Below are positions 33,773 to 45,569 of a DNA stretch of 64,000 bases, in pieces. Origin of the DNA: Cinnamomum chago (taxonomy: Eukaryota; Streptophyta; Magnoliopsida; Laurales; Lauraceae). Every line of letters starts with the position of its first letter. Position 1 is the stretch's first letter. The translations under genes and the position numbers were made by a program. The notes beneath the pieces were generated by a model, which ran no database searches, was not told the DNA's origin, and saw only the letters and a program-made list of their open reading frames with translations. The stretch spans positions 73,909,501-73,973,500 of the forward strand of contig CP142452.1 of the NCBI GenBank assembly GCA_038049695.1. The letters run 5' to 3'.

Positions 33773-35773
33773 ATGAATTCTCCTACAATGCTCTCCAAGA
33801 TTCTACTGCTGTTTTCCTTTGCACTTGCAGCTTCCAGTGCCCATGAATTCACCTACAATGGATTCCATGACGCAAACTTGAGCCTGGATGGCACAGCACA
33901 GATCACGCCAAGTGGTCTGTTGAAGCTTACCAACACTACAGTACAAGTGAAGGGTCATGCTTTCTACCCCATTCCAATTCCCTTCAAGAATGCTTCCAAT
34001 GGTAACGTTCTCACTTTCTCTACTAGTTTTGTCTTTGCAATCATCCCTGAATATCCCACCATTAGCGGCGCGGGGCTAGCCTTTGCAGTTTCCCCTACAA
34101 ATTTGCCGATCAACACCGCAGCTGCACAGTATATGGGTCTCTTCAATCTCACCAATGATGGAAACTCGACAAACCATATTGTTGCTGTCGAGCTAGATAC
34201 AATTCAAAACATTGATGTGGGAGATATTGATGACAACCATGTTGGGATTGACATCAACAGCATCAGGTCTCGCAATTCCTCTCATGCAGCTTATTATGTC
34301 AATGAAAATGGAGGGTACAAGAACATAAGCCTTAAAAGTGGAGAAATGATTCAGGCTTGGGTAGATTACAATGGTATAGAAAGGAAACTTACAGTAACCC
34401 TATCTCCTGCAAACCTGCCTAAACCTACTCATCCCCTCATATCAATAATAGTTGACCTTTCACTGATAATCCAAGACTATATGTATGTGGGTTTTTCTTC
34501 TGCTACGGGTCCAATAGTAGCATCGCATTATATTGTAGGGTGGAGCTTTAAGATGAATGGAGTTGCAAAATCACTTGACATCTCAAATCTTCCTAAGCTT
34601 CCTCGTACGGGACCGAAGGAGAGGTCAAAGTTTCTGGTGATTGGGTTGCCTATAATTGTCGTAGCTTCTGTATTATCAATCACCTTTGGAGTTGTATACA
34701 TGTTGAGAAGAAATATCAAATTTGCTGAAGTACTCGAAGATTGGGAGAGGGAATATAAAGCACAAAGGTTCTCATTCAAGGATCTATTCATTGCCACCAA
34801 GGGCTTCAGAGAGAGTGAGCTTTTGGGGATTGGAGGTTTTGGTAGGGTGTACAAAGGTATATTACCAACTTCCAAAAATGAAATAGCTGTGAAGAGAGTT
34901 TCTCATGAATCAAAGCAAGGGACAAGAGAATTTATTGCAGAGGTTGTGAGCCTTGGCCGCCTCCGCCATCGCAACTTGGTAAAGCTATGTGGTTATTGCC
35001 GGCGTAAAGGAGAGCTCCTCCTGGTCTATGATTACATGCCCAATGGAAGTCTTGACAAGTTCCTCTTCCATGAAGACAGAACTCTGGGTTGGGCTGAAAG
35101 GTTTCGAATAGTGAAAGGAGTAGCTTCAGGGCTGCTCTATTTGCATGAGGAATGGGAGCAGGTTGTTGTTCACAGAGACATCAAAGCTAGCAATGTTTTA
35201 TTAGACAGTGGGTTAAATGGGAGGTTAGGGGACTTTGGCCTCTCGAGGATGTATGATCATGGAACTGATCCTCATACTACCCATCTGGTAGGAACACTGG
35301 GCTATCTTGCACCTGAGCTTGCTAGAACTGGCAAGGGAACTACAGCCACAGACACATTCGCTTTTGGGGTGTTTTTGCTCGAGGTTGCTTGTGGAAAGAG
35401 ACCTATAGGCCAACATCAATCAGGGGAGGAGCTGATGTTAGTGGATTGGGTATCTGAATGTTGGAAGAGGGGGGAGATCCTAGAGGCCGAGGATCCAAAA
35501 TTGGGAAGCGACTATGCAATTGAGGAAATGGAGCTGGTTTTGAAGCTAGGTCTGCTATGCTCACATCCCAAACCACAGGCCAGGCCTACCATGCGGCAAG
35601 TTGCGCAGATGCTCGATGGTGATTTTAGTTTGCCTGAATTTTCATTGCAGTGCTTTGATATCAGTGTTTTAGCAGGGATGCAAATGGAATATACTGATGA
35701 TATATTCATGTCCTACCGTACTTCTGGCTACTCGTCATCAGTAACAGAGTCATTTCTCTCTGGAGGCCGTTGA
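33773..35773 (+). CDS. LecRK-C: L-type lectin-domain receptor-like kinase, class IV-like
   Basis: Intact intronless ORF of 666 residues. Signal peptide (ending about ASSA), legume-lectin domain with STSFVFAIIPE, HVGIDIN and QAWVDYNG, one membrane segment (FLVIGLPIIVVASVLS), then a kinase with glycine loop GIGGFG, catalytic lysine K374, HRD from residue 467, DFG from residue 487 and an intact APE. Two ATGs are possible: 33773 and 33788 (MLSKILL). The second aligns with the start used in A and may be the ancestral one. The lectin domain differs clearly from A and B, so its ligand may differ, while the kinase is almost the same as that of B. Predicted plasma-membrane receptor kinase. With A it is one of the two copies that look functional. 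Confidence 0.93.
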   Translation: MNSPTMLSKILLLFSFALAASSAHEFTYNGFHDANLSLDGTAQITPSGLLKLTNTTVQVKGHAFYPIPIPFKNASNGNVLTFSTSFVFAIIPEYPTISGAGLAFAVSPTNLPINTAAAQYMGLFNLTNDGNSTNHIVAVELDTIQNIDVGDIDDNHVGIDINSIRSRNSSHAAYYVNENGGYKNISLKSGEMIQAWVDYNGIERKLTVTLSPANLPKPTHPLISIIVDLSLIIQDYMYVGFSSATGPIVASHYIVGWSFKMNGVAKSLDISNLPKLPRTGPKERSKFLVIGLPIIVVASVLSITFGVVYMLRRNIKFAEVLEDWEREYKAQRFSFKDLFIATKGFRESELLGIGGFGRVYKGILPTSKNEIAVKRVSHESKQGTREFIAEVVSLGRLRHRNLVKLCGYCRRKGELLLVYDYMPNGSLDKFLFHEDRTLGWAERFRIVKGVASGLLYLHEEWEQVVVHRDIKASNVLLDSGLNGRLGDFGLSRMYDHGTDPHTTHLVGTLGYLAPELARTGKGTTATDTFAFGVFLLEVACGKRPIGQHQSGEELMLVDWVSECWKRGEILEAEDPKLGSDYAIEEMELVLKLGLLCSHPKPQARPTMRQVAQMLDGDFSLPEFSLQCFDISVLAGMQMEYTDDIFMSYRTSGYSSSVTESFLSGGR

Positions 35774-38700
35774 ATCAATAGTAACTCTATCTAGAAGTTT
35801 GATAGCTTTGATAGGATCTCTCTCTTTATCTATCTGTGTCTAGTTTCATTCATATTCTAGTTAGGAGGATGTTTATTACAATTTATGTGTCCTAGTATTC
35901 CTTACATTTGCAAGTATTATATATTCATAATACAGTGAACTATGTGATAGAGATATAAATCATGGAATGAAAATGGCTCAACACTGACATTTAGATACTT
36001 CAAACTAGGCATTGTTAACTGTATCATGCTCTGTCCCATACTTCAATTTTTATTTGTAAAATTCATGTCCACGCCATGGTATCCCGCCATGCCATATCTG
36101 GGCATCATATCTTCAAACAACATACAAGCTTCTATATAGTAATTATTTGTTCGTAACTAAAATATTGTCTAGTAAATATACTAACTGCTTGTTTAAGTAA
36201 CTTTAATCCTATTTTTTGGTAAGTCAACAGGATATCATCCTCTTAAGATGAAGCATCTCATTGAGATGGCTAACAGTCTCAGGTTATTTTTTGGTAAGTT
36301 CAGCTCAAGGCAGCCGGTTTATCTCCTGGCCTAAACTTTAGGCCTAATCCGTCTCTCTCAATCCCAAAAGCAGGGCAAAAGGACATATTTTAAATATGTT
36401 TTCTTATTTTCCATAATATAAGTAGATCACTCTATTTTTGTTTCATTCATCCCTTCTCAAGTTTTAGCAGGCACAGAGAAGGCATATAGAATCATCAATC
36501 AAGGTTACGTGTAACACCACAAAACAAGCTAAGGTTCTCTGTTTTTGTTTCAGTTATCCCTTTGAATGCCACTGAAAAGGCAGCTAGAATCATCAAACTA
36601 GGTGATGTGGTGTTTTGAACAGGTCCATAATATCAAGTATGCCAGAAAATATGAGCTAGAAAGTATATTAACCTAGAAAGTAAAGTTGATTTAAAGCAGC
36701 TAGGTCGATTGGTCATGATGATTTTGTAGCCTTACCACACTATGGTTTATTAAAGAAGGTTCAGATCATCAAGCATGCAACAAAAGTTTCGTGAGACAAA
36801 TGTAACAAGTAAAAAAATTACTTTTAAGCTTCTATATGCTAGGTTGAGAATTTTTAGGCTCATCTTTTATCAATTCTGAAACCCTTTTTTTTTTTTGTTG
36901 TGGTAACTATATTTTATTGAAGGAATTGAAGTTCATCAGTACAAGAGAAATCTAGTGGAAAGCTACCAAAACAAAAACACAAGCTACAACAACAAAACCA
37001 GAAAAAAAAAAAAAAAAAAAAAAAAAAAGCAGGGGAATAGGAATGGATCCCTCCTGCCGAGTCCACGATCTCTGAACCCTAACTCCTTCCTTCACCAATG
37101 GTCAGCTGCCAAAGTAGCACTCCTCTTTACATATGAGAAAAGGAAGTATCCAAATCTCTCTCTAAATCTGTCACCTCCTCCGCAGTTCACAGGCCAATGT
37201 CAATGTTGAACTTGTGATAGTAGCATCAAATGTTTTGAAAGGGAACTGCAAACATTTAGGATTTTAATGAGGAAATTGTACAATATACATATATGGATCA
37301 AGAATTCCAGATCCAACTCATAATCAGGCTAAGCTATAGGCCTGGCTGGGTATATAAGATTTAATCAGAGTTCATAGAAAGTTGAACCAAGTCATAGCCA
37401 GGTCCATATTCAGGTCTAAACAAGTTTGATTGGGGTACTGGTTGGTATCTGAATCAACAATTGAACAGCCCAGCAGATAATTGGTTTTCATCTAACAGAT
37501 GCACATTGAAGGGATGTGTGGTAATAGTTGTCAAATTCGTCTCAGGAGCCTTTCTTGGCCAACTCTAGAGTATGAAATTTTGCCTGTTTCAATTTTTTCC
37601 CAAGAAATAAAATATACATATAAAAGAATAGGAAGAATTTTGGAAAAATTAGCAGGAAGTAGAGCTACAAACACCCATTTACACCATTCTAAAATCTGTA
37701 CCTTTTTTCTGTTTATTTGAATGGCAAATTCTAGAATCTGTAACGCAATATGTTTTCTCCACATGTCAAGTAAGCAACATAAGTTGTATAACAAAATGAC
37801 ATAATAACAATGCGTACTTATTTTCAATTATCAATGCAAAGCCTCAAAAAATGTAAAGTAATCACACCTGCATTTTTTTTTTTCCACCTGCATAATTAAT
37901 ACATTAGATTAGATTAAACTTTAAAGATAAATAGAAATCCAAAGTTGAAGTGGTTCATTTTAGACCCAAACTTGACTAACTTTCTGAAGATTTACACAGA
38001 AAGGAATTATCAAATATCAAAACAAAGACGCATGGCAAAAATCCATAAATACTTTTTTGTTTTTTTTGTTTTATGCTCCATCTTCTCCAGGACAGAAGAA
38101 CACTGCAATGGCTGGAATACCTGAACATTCCATTTTATGGCCAAAATGGAACAGGGACTGGGAGTGGGAAGGAATTGACAACGGTTTGGAAACTGTTCCA
38201 GTGTGATGGAATGCTTTGCTACAACTTTGCTGGAACTGAAGTTCGTATTCTGTGTATACTAAGGTTGGCTTCAACAAATGCTCAGGTTTAGGTCTGTGTC
38301 TGTACTAAGGTTGACAGAATGAAATACTGATGTTCCAGTGAAAATATAAATCACTTTGCTGAAACTTCTTTCTCTCAATAAAACCAAAGTATAGAGAATC
38401 AAGAGAAAAAACTTGTCCTCTTGATCTTAAACAACAAGAAAAGAAGACTAATGGATAGACCAAGTATGAAATCTTAAGATTTCACTCTAACTTCTTCTTG
38501 TAAAAGAGAATACATGACTCTGCTTATAGACTTCACTTCTAAACTAGGATTGAACAATAATTAATCCTTTATAATTTCCTCAGCAACAACTTAATAATGC
38601 AAATACATGAATAAACCAAAAGACAAATAAAATGCCCAATATATAATGACGCTACAAAGAGCCAAAAGACATGTCTGCATAGCACAGGGAGCAATATTAA

Positions 38701-39327
38701 ATTCCTACAACTGCATTAGGCAGCCAACAAAACATAAAATCTAGCTTTACCTCTAACACCATGTTTCTTCAACTCCTGCGAATAACTCTGCGTTGTCACA
38801 GATCTGAGAGAGAGCACGAGTTTTTTTATATTAGGCTGGCAATGTGCCTGAATCCCTCTTGGGTCCAGTGCATCAATCTCTTTAACATCTTTTCCTTTGA
38901 AAAAAAAACTAAAAATATAAAGTTTGTCACCTAGCATGAGTTACCTGATCAGAATGCCAATAAAGGTCCAAATGCTTTAAATAAAGGTTAGGATTTTTAT
39001 TTTATTTTCCTTAAAAAAATTGGACTCCGGTTTCTACTCAGATCACTAATGCAGAGGATAAAAGGGGCCATTTACAAATTGATTTTGGGCTTGAACTAAG
39101 ATTAGGGTCTAGGGTTCAGACTTTAAAGGGGCTTCAATTGTTCCTCATCAGGTGGACTTGGATTTTAGTTTTAATATCTGATGTGGATCTCAACCAAAGG
39201 GGCAGACTCAAAGCATTGATTTTGGCAAACCTCAGATTCTAGAACCCCCATTAAATTCACAGATTCAGAGACTCTAGGAGTACTGCACTGTACTAATTAA
39301 GTTCTCATCCCCTTCCATGTGCCAGTT
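35774..39327. other. downstream and intergenic region after LecRK-C
   Basis: 35774-36250 is a diverged match to the 3' regions of A, B and D. From there to 39327 there is AT-rich sequence with no gene I can support. A T-tract at about 36888 followed by a TATTTTATTGAAGG-type sequence, and a long A-tract at 37003-37028, might be tails of short retroposons. Only short open stretches occur. Confidence 0.55.
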
Positions 39328-39623
39328 GTATTTGATGATGCCAAAAAGTGTTTCGGACACCACCGGTCAAGTGATAAGCAATTAATGTGAAAATCAATGG
39401 AGAGAGAGAGAGAATTTATAGTGGTTCGGTCAGTGTGACCTACGTCCGCTTCAAATTGGTGATTTTACTATTCTTCTATGTAGAGATTACAAGTCAGAGG
39501 AATACAATGATAGTGGAAAAGTGGATAAGAATTGCTTGCCCCCCAGTGCTGGTGGGCTCTGTAATTTATAGTCTTCCCCTAACAGATGAGGACGACTCTT
39601 CAGCAACGGCGCTTCATTCTGGC

Positions 39624-40534
39624 CAGTGGCGGACCCAGGATTTTGACTTGGGGGGGGGGGGGGGGGGGGGGGGCTTAAGATAGTCACTTGAAAAGGCCAA
39701 TTGCTATTTCTTAACTTTAACTTTTGCAAAAGAGAAAATGTCTTGCATTTACAAACCTTTACATGTTAGCCAAAGTCAGAACCTTCATATATCAGCAAAG
39801 AGAATATTCGGGCCGGGGTCTCTCCAAAACAGATTTTCTAATTTTAAAAAAGGATCTCAACCGCAAAAACCACTTTGAAAGCAAAATTCAACAGCCACTT
39901 TTTTCTTGATAGGAATTAGGAACAAACTCACATAAAAAATCAAGCCCATTGCCATTGGGCCCATTCCACATCATCATCTTCATCAAAATATAACAACATC
40001 ATAATCAACATTTAAAGCCTACGTGAGGTTTTATTAACATATGGAATAATGGGAACAAAAATAAAAGTATAAAAACTTGAAGTGGGAAAGGGTGACACCC
40101 TTTTGTCCTAGTATGTGCTGACCACCACAGGTAGCATCACTCCACTAGTTTGGAGAGTTCCAATGGCATGCCCGTTTGGATCAAGAAATCAAAAACCAAC
40201 ATGCTCCAAGGAAAAACAAACATTGTTTTTCAAGAGAACAAACATCTTTTCATGGTCTTCTTTTACCTATTGAGAGAGAGAGAGTAAAATAGATATGAGT
40301 ACCTGCCCTGCCGCCTACCAGAGTGAGGGATGGCTTCATGCCGATGTCGGAAGCCACTAGCCAGGGGTTTACTGTTTAGGTTAAAGTGGAAAGGGAAGGG
40401 AACGTGGGGGGACTGGGGACTTGGGGTATTTTTAAGTGGGGGCTAGGCTTAAGGGCCCTTAGGGCCCTTATGGGCTTTTTCCCAATTTGGAGGGAGCTTC
40501 AGCCCCCAGCCCATTGTATGTACGTCCGCCAATG
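39624..40534. mobile_element. non-autonomous hAT element nested in the LTR
   Basis: 911 bp. It begins CAGTGGCGGAC and its right end read in reverse is CATTGGCGGAC, an 11 bp inverted repeat with one mismatch. ATTCTGGC flanks it on both sides (39616-39623 and 40535-40542), an exact 8 bp duplication as expected for hAT. The other LTR (near 43876-43884) has one ATTCTGGC and no insert. No transposase is encoded. A run of 24 G lies at 39650-39673. Confidence 0.9.
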
Positions 40535-41487
40535 ATTCTGGCGGAGTCTTCGAACCGCCCTCAACAAACAAGGCAGGTAGGATCTCCTCCGCAGGACTTG
40601 GTAAAAGTGGGTTAAGGGAAACGACGCGCTGATTTCGTTGCTTCGTGGATCCGGATCCAACTTTCAACGAATGGATTTAGACCTGGGCTTATCACGAACT
40701 CGAGTCACTTAGGCCTGACCCGTCATTGTGGATCGAGTCATTTGGGCCTGACCCATCATTTGCCCCCCAATGCCCCTTGTCTAAAAAAACTTGGAGAAGG
40801 GGCATTAGCTTGACTTTTTGAGCTCTGGGTGGTGGAGACTCCTTCTGTTAGATGACTATTTCCCTTCATGACATATTTTTGCCTCGCTAAACACCTCAAG
40901 TCTTTTCCATTTTTTGAATGATGGGTCGTTGTTAGGCGTGCAGCTGGAGTAGATTTGGTTGGGCGTGCAGCTGAAGCCCCGGGCGCCTGTGGGGGCGACG
41001 CGGGAGAGGAGACCCAGGCAGGAAGAGTGGCAATCCAGGCTAGAGGCGCAATCCAGTTGGGCGAGCTGGTTGTTTGCGCGAAGAGAGCCCAGGGGCTGCC
41101 CGTGGTCTGCGCAGAGGAGGAGTTATAGGGAGGACGGGCATCACGTGTTGCAGGCGACGGACGTGGCGCCGCCCAAGGCGCCCCTGGCGTGGCTGCAGGC
41201 TGGGGCGCCGCAACAGGTGGAGAGAGCTGGGGCGCCCCCTTGGGCGTGGGCGCTGGAGGCACTTCAAGTTTCCTTCCATTCAACTTTCATACATGGTGAA
41301 ACAAAGACACATAACTAAAGATCATAAAAAAAAAGAAAAAAAGAAAAAAGTGAAGGGATTAGTGGAATCTACTTTGGTATTTGGATTGTGATTGATCCTT
41401 GTGGTTGACTTTTACATCAGGTCCAACCAGCTTTACTGTGGTACTCTCTTTTCATGTGGCACTTTTCATGTGACACTCTCTCTTCGG

Positions 41488-41680
41488 TTTTTTTTTTTTT
41501 CTTTGTTGGGCGAATACGCCCGTGAACCATGGGCGAGGTTTTTTTTTTCTTTGTTGGGCGAGCACGCCCGCGAACCATGGGCTGAGGCCTTTTTTTTTTT
41601 TTTGTTGGGCGAGCACGCCCGTGATGCGAGGCCTTTTTTTTTTTTGGTGGGCTATCACGTGGATGAACCACGGCCAGGGG
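41488..41680. repeat. about 60 bp tandem repeat, 4 imperfect copies, inside the gag-only element
   Basis: Copies consist of a T-tract followed by TTTGTTGGGCGAGCACGCCC and a variable end. A second short array with a GAGCCTGGGCTGCTTGG unit lies at about 41890-41945. These occupy the part of the element where pol would be expected. Confidence 0.8.
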
Positions 41681-42049
41681 TGCCCATGTGGTTGCTGCTG
41701 CGACGATCGAGTGACAGGGCGCCGCCACGTTTTTTTTTTTTTGAAAAATTTCTGGAGGCCAAAACAGCTGTTTCTGGACCTTTTTTGGACTTTTGACACC
41801 ATCAATCACCGCCATAGGCGGTGAGTTCTATAGGGCTCGTCGAGAGCTTCGATTTGATTTATACGGCCCGTTTTGGAGCACCTTGGGCGAGCCTGGGCTG
41901 CTTGGGAGAGCCTGGGCTGCTTGGGAGAGCCTGGGCTGCCTTGGGGGAGCCGGGGCTGTCTTGCGAGCTTTAGGCGCTATAGAGGAAGCTGGCCTTGCCG
42001 TGCAGGCATCAAGAGGCACCACTTTGGGCGAGCTAAGTGGGTCAGGCGC

Positions 42050-42270
42050 CGCTAAGCTGGAGATAGGCTGCCTGTTTGAGAACAGTGCAGAGGTAGGTTA
42101 AGCTTTTTGGAGACCCACGAGAGAGCCGCTAAGCTGGAGATAAACTGCCTGTTTGAGAACAGTGCAGAGGCCAAGCTTTTTTGGCGACCCGCGAGAGAGC
42201 CGCTAAGCTGGAGATAGACTGCCTGTTTAAGAATAGTACAGAGGCAGGTCAAGCTTTTGGCGATCCACGA
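42050..42270. repeat. 74-77 bp tandem repeat, 3 copies, inside the gag-only element
   Basis: Copies starting CGCTAAGCTGGAGATA at 42050, 42127 and 42201. Copy-to-copy differences are few. Non-coding. Confidence 0.85.
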
Positions 42271-42386
42271 GATGATTCACCTCGCCTGGACCTATTGATT
42301 TCCTCAGCATTCATATATTTTTGAGCCTTTACCAATAGTTTTGGCATGCTCTTTGGTGGTTGCTTCGTTAGTGAAAATAGGAAACT

Positions 42387-43550
42387 TTACGAGCGAAGGC
42401 CTCCCAGGAAGGCTATCATGGAGACCTTGTCGTCGGGCTCTTCGACTTGGAGTACCTCCTCGTTAAAACGATTGAGGTAGTAGCTCCTGAGGCTTTCACT
42501 TTTTTCCTGCTTTATGCTGAGCAGGTGTGTGGCGGGCTTCTGGTGGCAGCGTCCTCCAATGAAGTATGACACGAAGGACTTACTTAACTCTACAAAGGTG
42601 AAGATGGAGGCTGGGGCCAGACTGGAGAACCATTGCCTTGCGGAACCCTTCAATGTGGTAGGGAATGCTCTACACATGATCTCGTCCGAGATGTTGTGTA
42701 GTTGCATTAGAGTTTTGTAAGTTTCCAACTGATCTAGTGGATCCTTTGTCCCATCAAAGGTCTCCATGGTTGGCATTTTGAACTTTTTAGGAAGTGTGTA
42801 GTTCGCCACATCGGGTTTGAACGGTGTGTCCATTCGTTGTACCAGGTAGTCTATTGATTTTGGTACATGTGCCTTCATGGCATTGAAGACATCACCAAGC
42901 TGGTTCTGCATTTCCTTGATCTTCTCGTCCCAACGATTGGGGGCTTCTCTGGACTGACCTTGGAAATGACTCTCGTCTTCCAGGCTGTGATTTTCACTTC
43001 ACCCCTCCTGGAAATGAGGATCTTCATCGCTGGAGGCCGAGGGAGGAGGTGGAAGCCCGCTGCGACTTGACGCTCCAAGTGGGACTCCACCCGAGGGTAG
43101 GGGCACGTCGAGATGAGCGCGGCCTTGAGGGTCGACTAGGAGTCTCTTAGGCGGGGCGACACGGGGAGCTCCACCAGAGGCGCCCTGGGAATGGGCGCCC
43201 AGGTGTACTCCTCGACCCTGGGCGCCCATCCCCGGTGAGGATGTGGGCGAGAGGCTCCTCGGCCCCGGGCACCATGGGGCTGGGCGCCCGGGGGAGGTGC
43301 TCCTCTGCTTGGAGCAGTCCGATGCTCCGGGCGCGGTACTTCCTGCGGTCCTACACCAGCTAGTGCTCCTCCTTGCCCTGCCAACATGAGTTGCAGTCTC
43401 TGCTGGTTCTGGGTCACCATCTGCTGCATGGTTGCCAGCATTTGTTGAGGAGAGGGAGCAGAAGCATTTGGTGCAGTGTTATCCTCGCCCTCCCGTGAGG
43501 GGTAGCCATCTTGACGTCTTATTGACCTTGTGGTGATCACCATAATGTCG
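42387..43550 (-). pseudogene. gag of the pol-less LTR element
   Basis: The interior part has the retrotransposon gag fold signature: a TLPKKFKMPTMETFDGTKDP-like start, then TLKGSARQWFSSL and a YYLNRFNEEV segment. The beginning of the reading region lies a short distance after the primer-binding site. The frame is broken, so the element is a fossil that could only have moved with proteins from another element. Confidence 0.75.
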
Positions 43551-44102
43551 AGAAAGGAAATCTTGTCGTTTCCCACAGACGGCGCCAAACTGATGATGCC
43601 AAAAAGTATTTCGGGCACCACCGGTCAAGTGATAAGCAATTAATGTGAAAATTAATGGAGAGAGAGAGAATTTATACTGGTTCGGTCAGTGTGACCTACG
43701 TCCGCTTCAAATTGGTGATTTTACTATTCTTCTGTGTAGAGATTACAAGTCAGAGGAATACAATGATAGTGGAAAAGTGGATAAGAATTGCTTGCCCCCC
43801 CAGTGCTCGTGGGGCTCTATAATTTATAGTCTTCCCCTAACAGATGGGGACGACTCTTCAACAACGGCGCTTCATTCTGGCGGAGTCTTCGAACTGCCCT
43901 CAACAGACGAGGCAGGTAGGATCTCCTCCGCAGGACTTGGTAAAAGTGGGTTAAGGGAAACGACGCGCTGATTTCATCGCTTCGTGGATCCGGACCCAAC
44001 TTTCAACGAATGGATTTAGACCTGGGCTTATCACGAACTCAAGTCACTTAGGCCTGACCCGTCATTGTGGACCGAGTCATTTGGGCCTGACCCATCAGTA
44101 TT

Positions 44103-45569
44103 TATGTCCCCTCTTATGTGTTAGTTTTCGTCGCCTTGCATGTGAGTTTTGTCGGTGTGTCTCTCCTGTCATGTGCGAGTTCCATCGCCTCACATATGTG
44201 AGCTGTGTCAACAGCCTCATTGTTATTGCTTCCGTCCGAGCATGTTTAATTTCGGAGTTCTTATAGAATTAGGAGTCGCACGACTTTCAAACACCTCATG
44301 TTAACGTAGTTGGCTAGAACCACAACTCACGAACTAAAGTTTGCAATTTCAAACTCGCATGCTCTCTCTTTGGGACCAATTATCCAGACAAAAGCCTAAC
44401 TTGCCGTGTGTGGGGGACTTGATCATTCCCATTTCCCAAGGGTAATAGTAGGTTCTCAAATATGCCTATTTTTTTAGGAAAAAATAAAGGGAGCATCCCA
44501 CACATCCAAACCAACTTCACTCCAATCCCAATTTAAGAAAGAATTTAATAAGGTATCACTTATCATTCGATCACAATCGCTGACAACATTTCTCAATTAA
44601 TGGGAATTGAGTTTTGCACAAGGTTCTTTTTTTTTTTCTCCTGTTTCTTTTAAAGTAAGCCCTGCATTGACATTTTTGCTGTGATTAATAAAATATGTCA
44701 AGTTTGAGTTGAGCTTGTACAAGATACTTAACTGGTCAAGTTGACTCATTGCCACCCCTAGAATTTACCGTCATGTTTAGATAATGGTTTCATTCTAAAT
44801 AGGGATGTAAAAGGGTAATCGATTCTCTGATTTTCCGGAGGTTCCGACCCGTTAAAAACTGGATTTGAGTCCTTATTTAGGCTCCGATAAGTAAATGGTT
44901 CAGGATCCGATTCCACCTTGGTTCGACCTGTAGACCCAAGACCTGATAAATTACCTCAAAATTTAAAATCTCTCATAAAAAACCATATTTTTTTAATATC
45001 ATTCTCTACCTAAATCCAGATTCAGATTCAAACCCATCACGTTTATGGTTCTCGTTCCGGTTCCGGAGCGAAGAAACCGGTTCGGTTCCGGGTCCAAATC
45101 CGGTTCCACCTTCTCCTTGATAGTTCCGGTCCCAATTCCAAGTCCACCATGGGTCTGGACCCGAATCGACACGTTTACAATCCTAATTCGAAGGTTTAAC
45201 TTGTATAAGTTACACACCCGTCATTGATAATTGGCATGTCAATAGGATCTCCCATTAACTAGTCACCTAAAAGGTTTTAGTGAAAGATTGATAAAAAGAG
45301 TATGGACCCTACTTTCTTACTAAGGCCCTTATTCAAATACAGCCACATCCAAGATAGGGCCATAAAAAAAAAAAACATAGCCATTAAAAAGAGTCGGCTA
45401 GGTCCAGATGAGTCCAACTGAGTCGTGCCGAAGTCCAAACACATACATTTGAGTCGGTTCCGGTTCCAAAACACCCTTCTCTGTAATTCTCTCTCCCTCT
45501 GCAAGTTGCAAGGTTTTTCCATTTCCATTCACCCCAAGAGCAAGAGCAGAAGAAGAAGAATACCATACA
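44103..45569. other. region upstream of the mitochondrial-type gene
   Basis: Contains the hAT-like MITE at 44800-45185. 45400-45569 is probably the 5' UTR and promoter of the gene that starts at 45570. No clear TATA box was identified. Otherwise I see nothing in it. Confidence 0.5.
44800..45185. mobile_element. hAT-like MITE with TAGGGATGTAAA ends
   Basis: 386 bp. The left end is TAGGGATGTAAAA and the right end read in reverse is TAGGATTGTAAAC. The flanks ATTCTAAA (44792-44799) and ATTCGAAG (45186-45193) agree at 6 of 8 positions, a decayed 8 bp duplication. The interior has repeated CCGGTTCCGG-type motifs, as in common plant hAT MITEs with these ends. Older than the elements with perfect duplications. 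Confidence 0.75.

Larger units (their letters stand above)
39333..44097 (-). mobile_element. Gag-only, pol-less LTR retrotransposon (TR-GAG type, Tat-like), minus strand
   Basis: LTRs of 507 bp: 43591-44097 (5' LTR in element orientation) and 39333-40758 (3' LTR, enlarged by a nested hAT element). Ends are TGATGATGCC and GACCCATCA on the + strand, with the 5 bp duplication GTATT at 39328-39332 and 44098-44102. A primer-binding site of the form TGGCGCCGTCTGTGGGA lies next to the 5' LTR and a G-rich polypurine tract next to the 3' LTR (about 40759-40775). Gag is recognisable at about 42390-43550. No protease, RT, RNase H or integrase is found in the 2.8 kb interior. The LTRs differ at about 17 positions, near 3.4 percent, suggesting roughly 1.3-2.4 million years. 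Gag is broken at one or more places. Confidence 0.85.

Noticed and set aside
36888-37030. Possible reversed LINE or retroposon tail
   Set aside because: Only homopolymer tracts and a weak end motif; no reverse transcriptase or target duplication was found. The same applies to the T-tract near 48670.
40756-41318. GC-rich open frames on both strands beside the polypurine tract of the gag-only element
   Set aside because: Overlapping frames on both strands with Pro/Ala/Arg-rich composition and no domain; composition artefacts.
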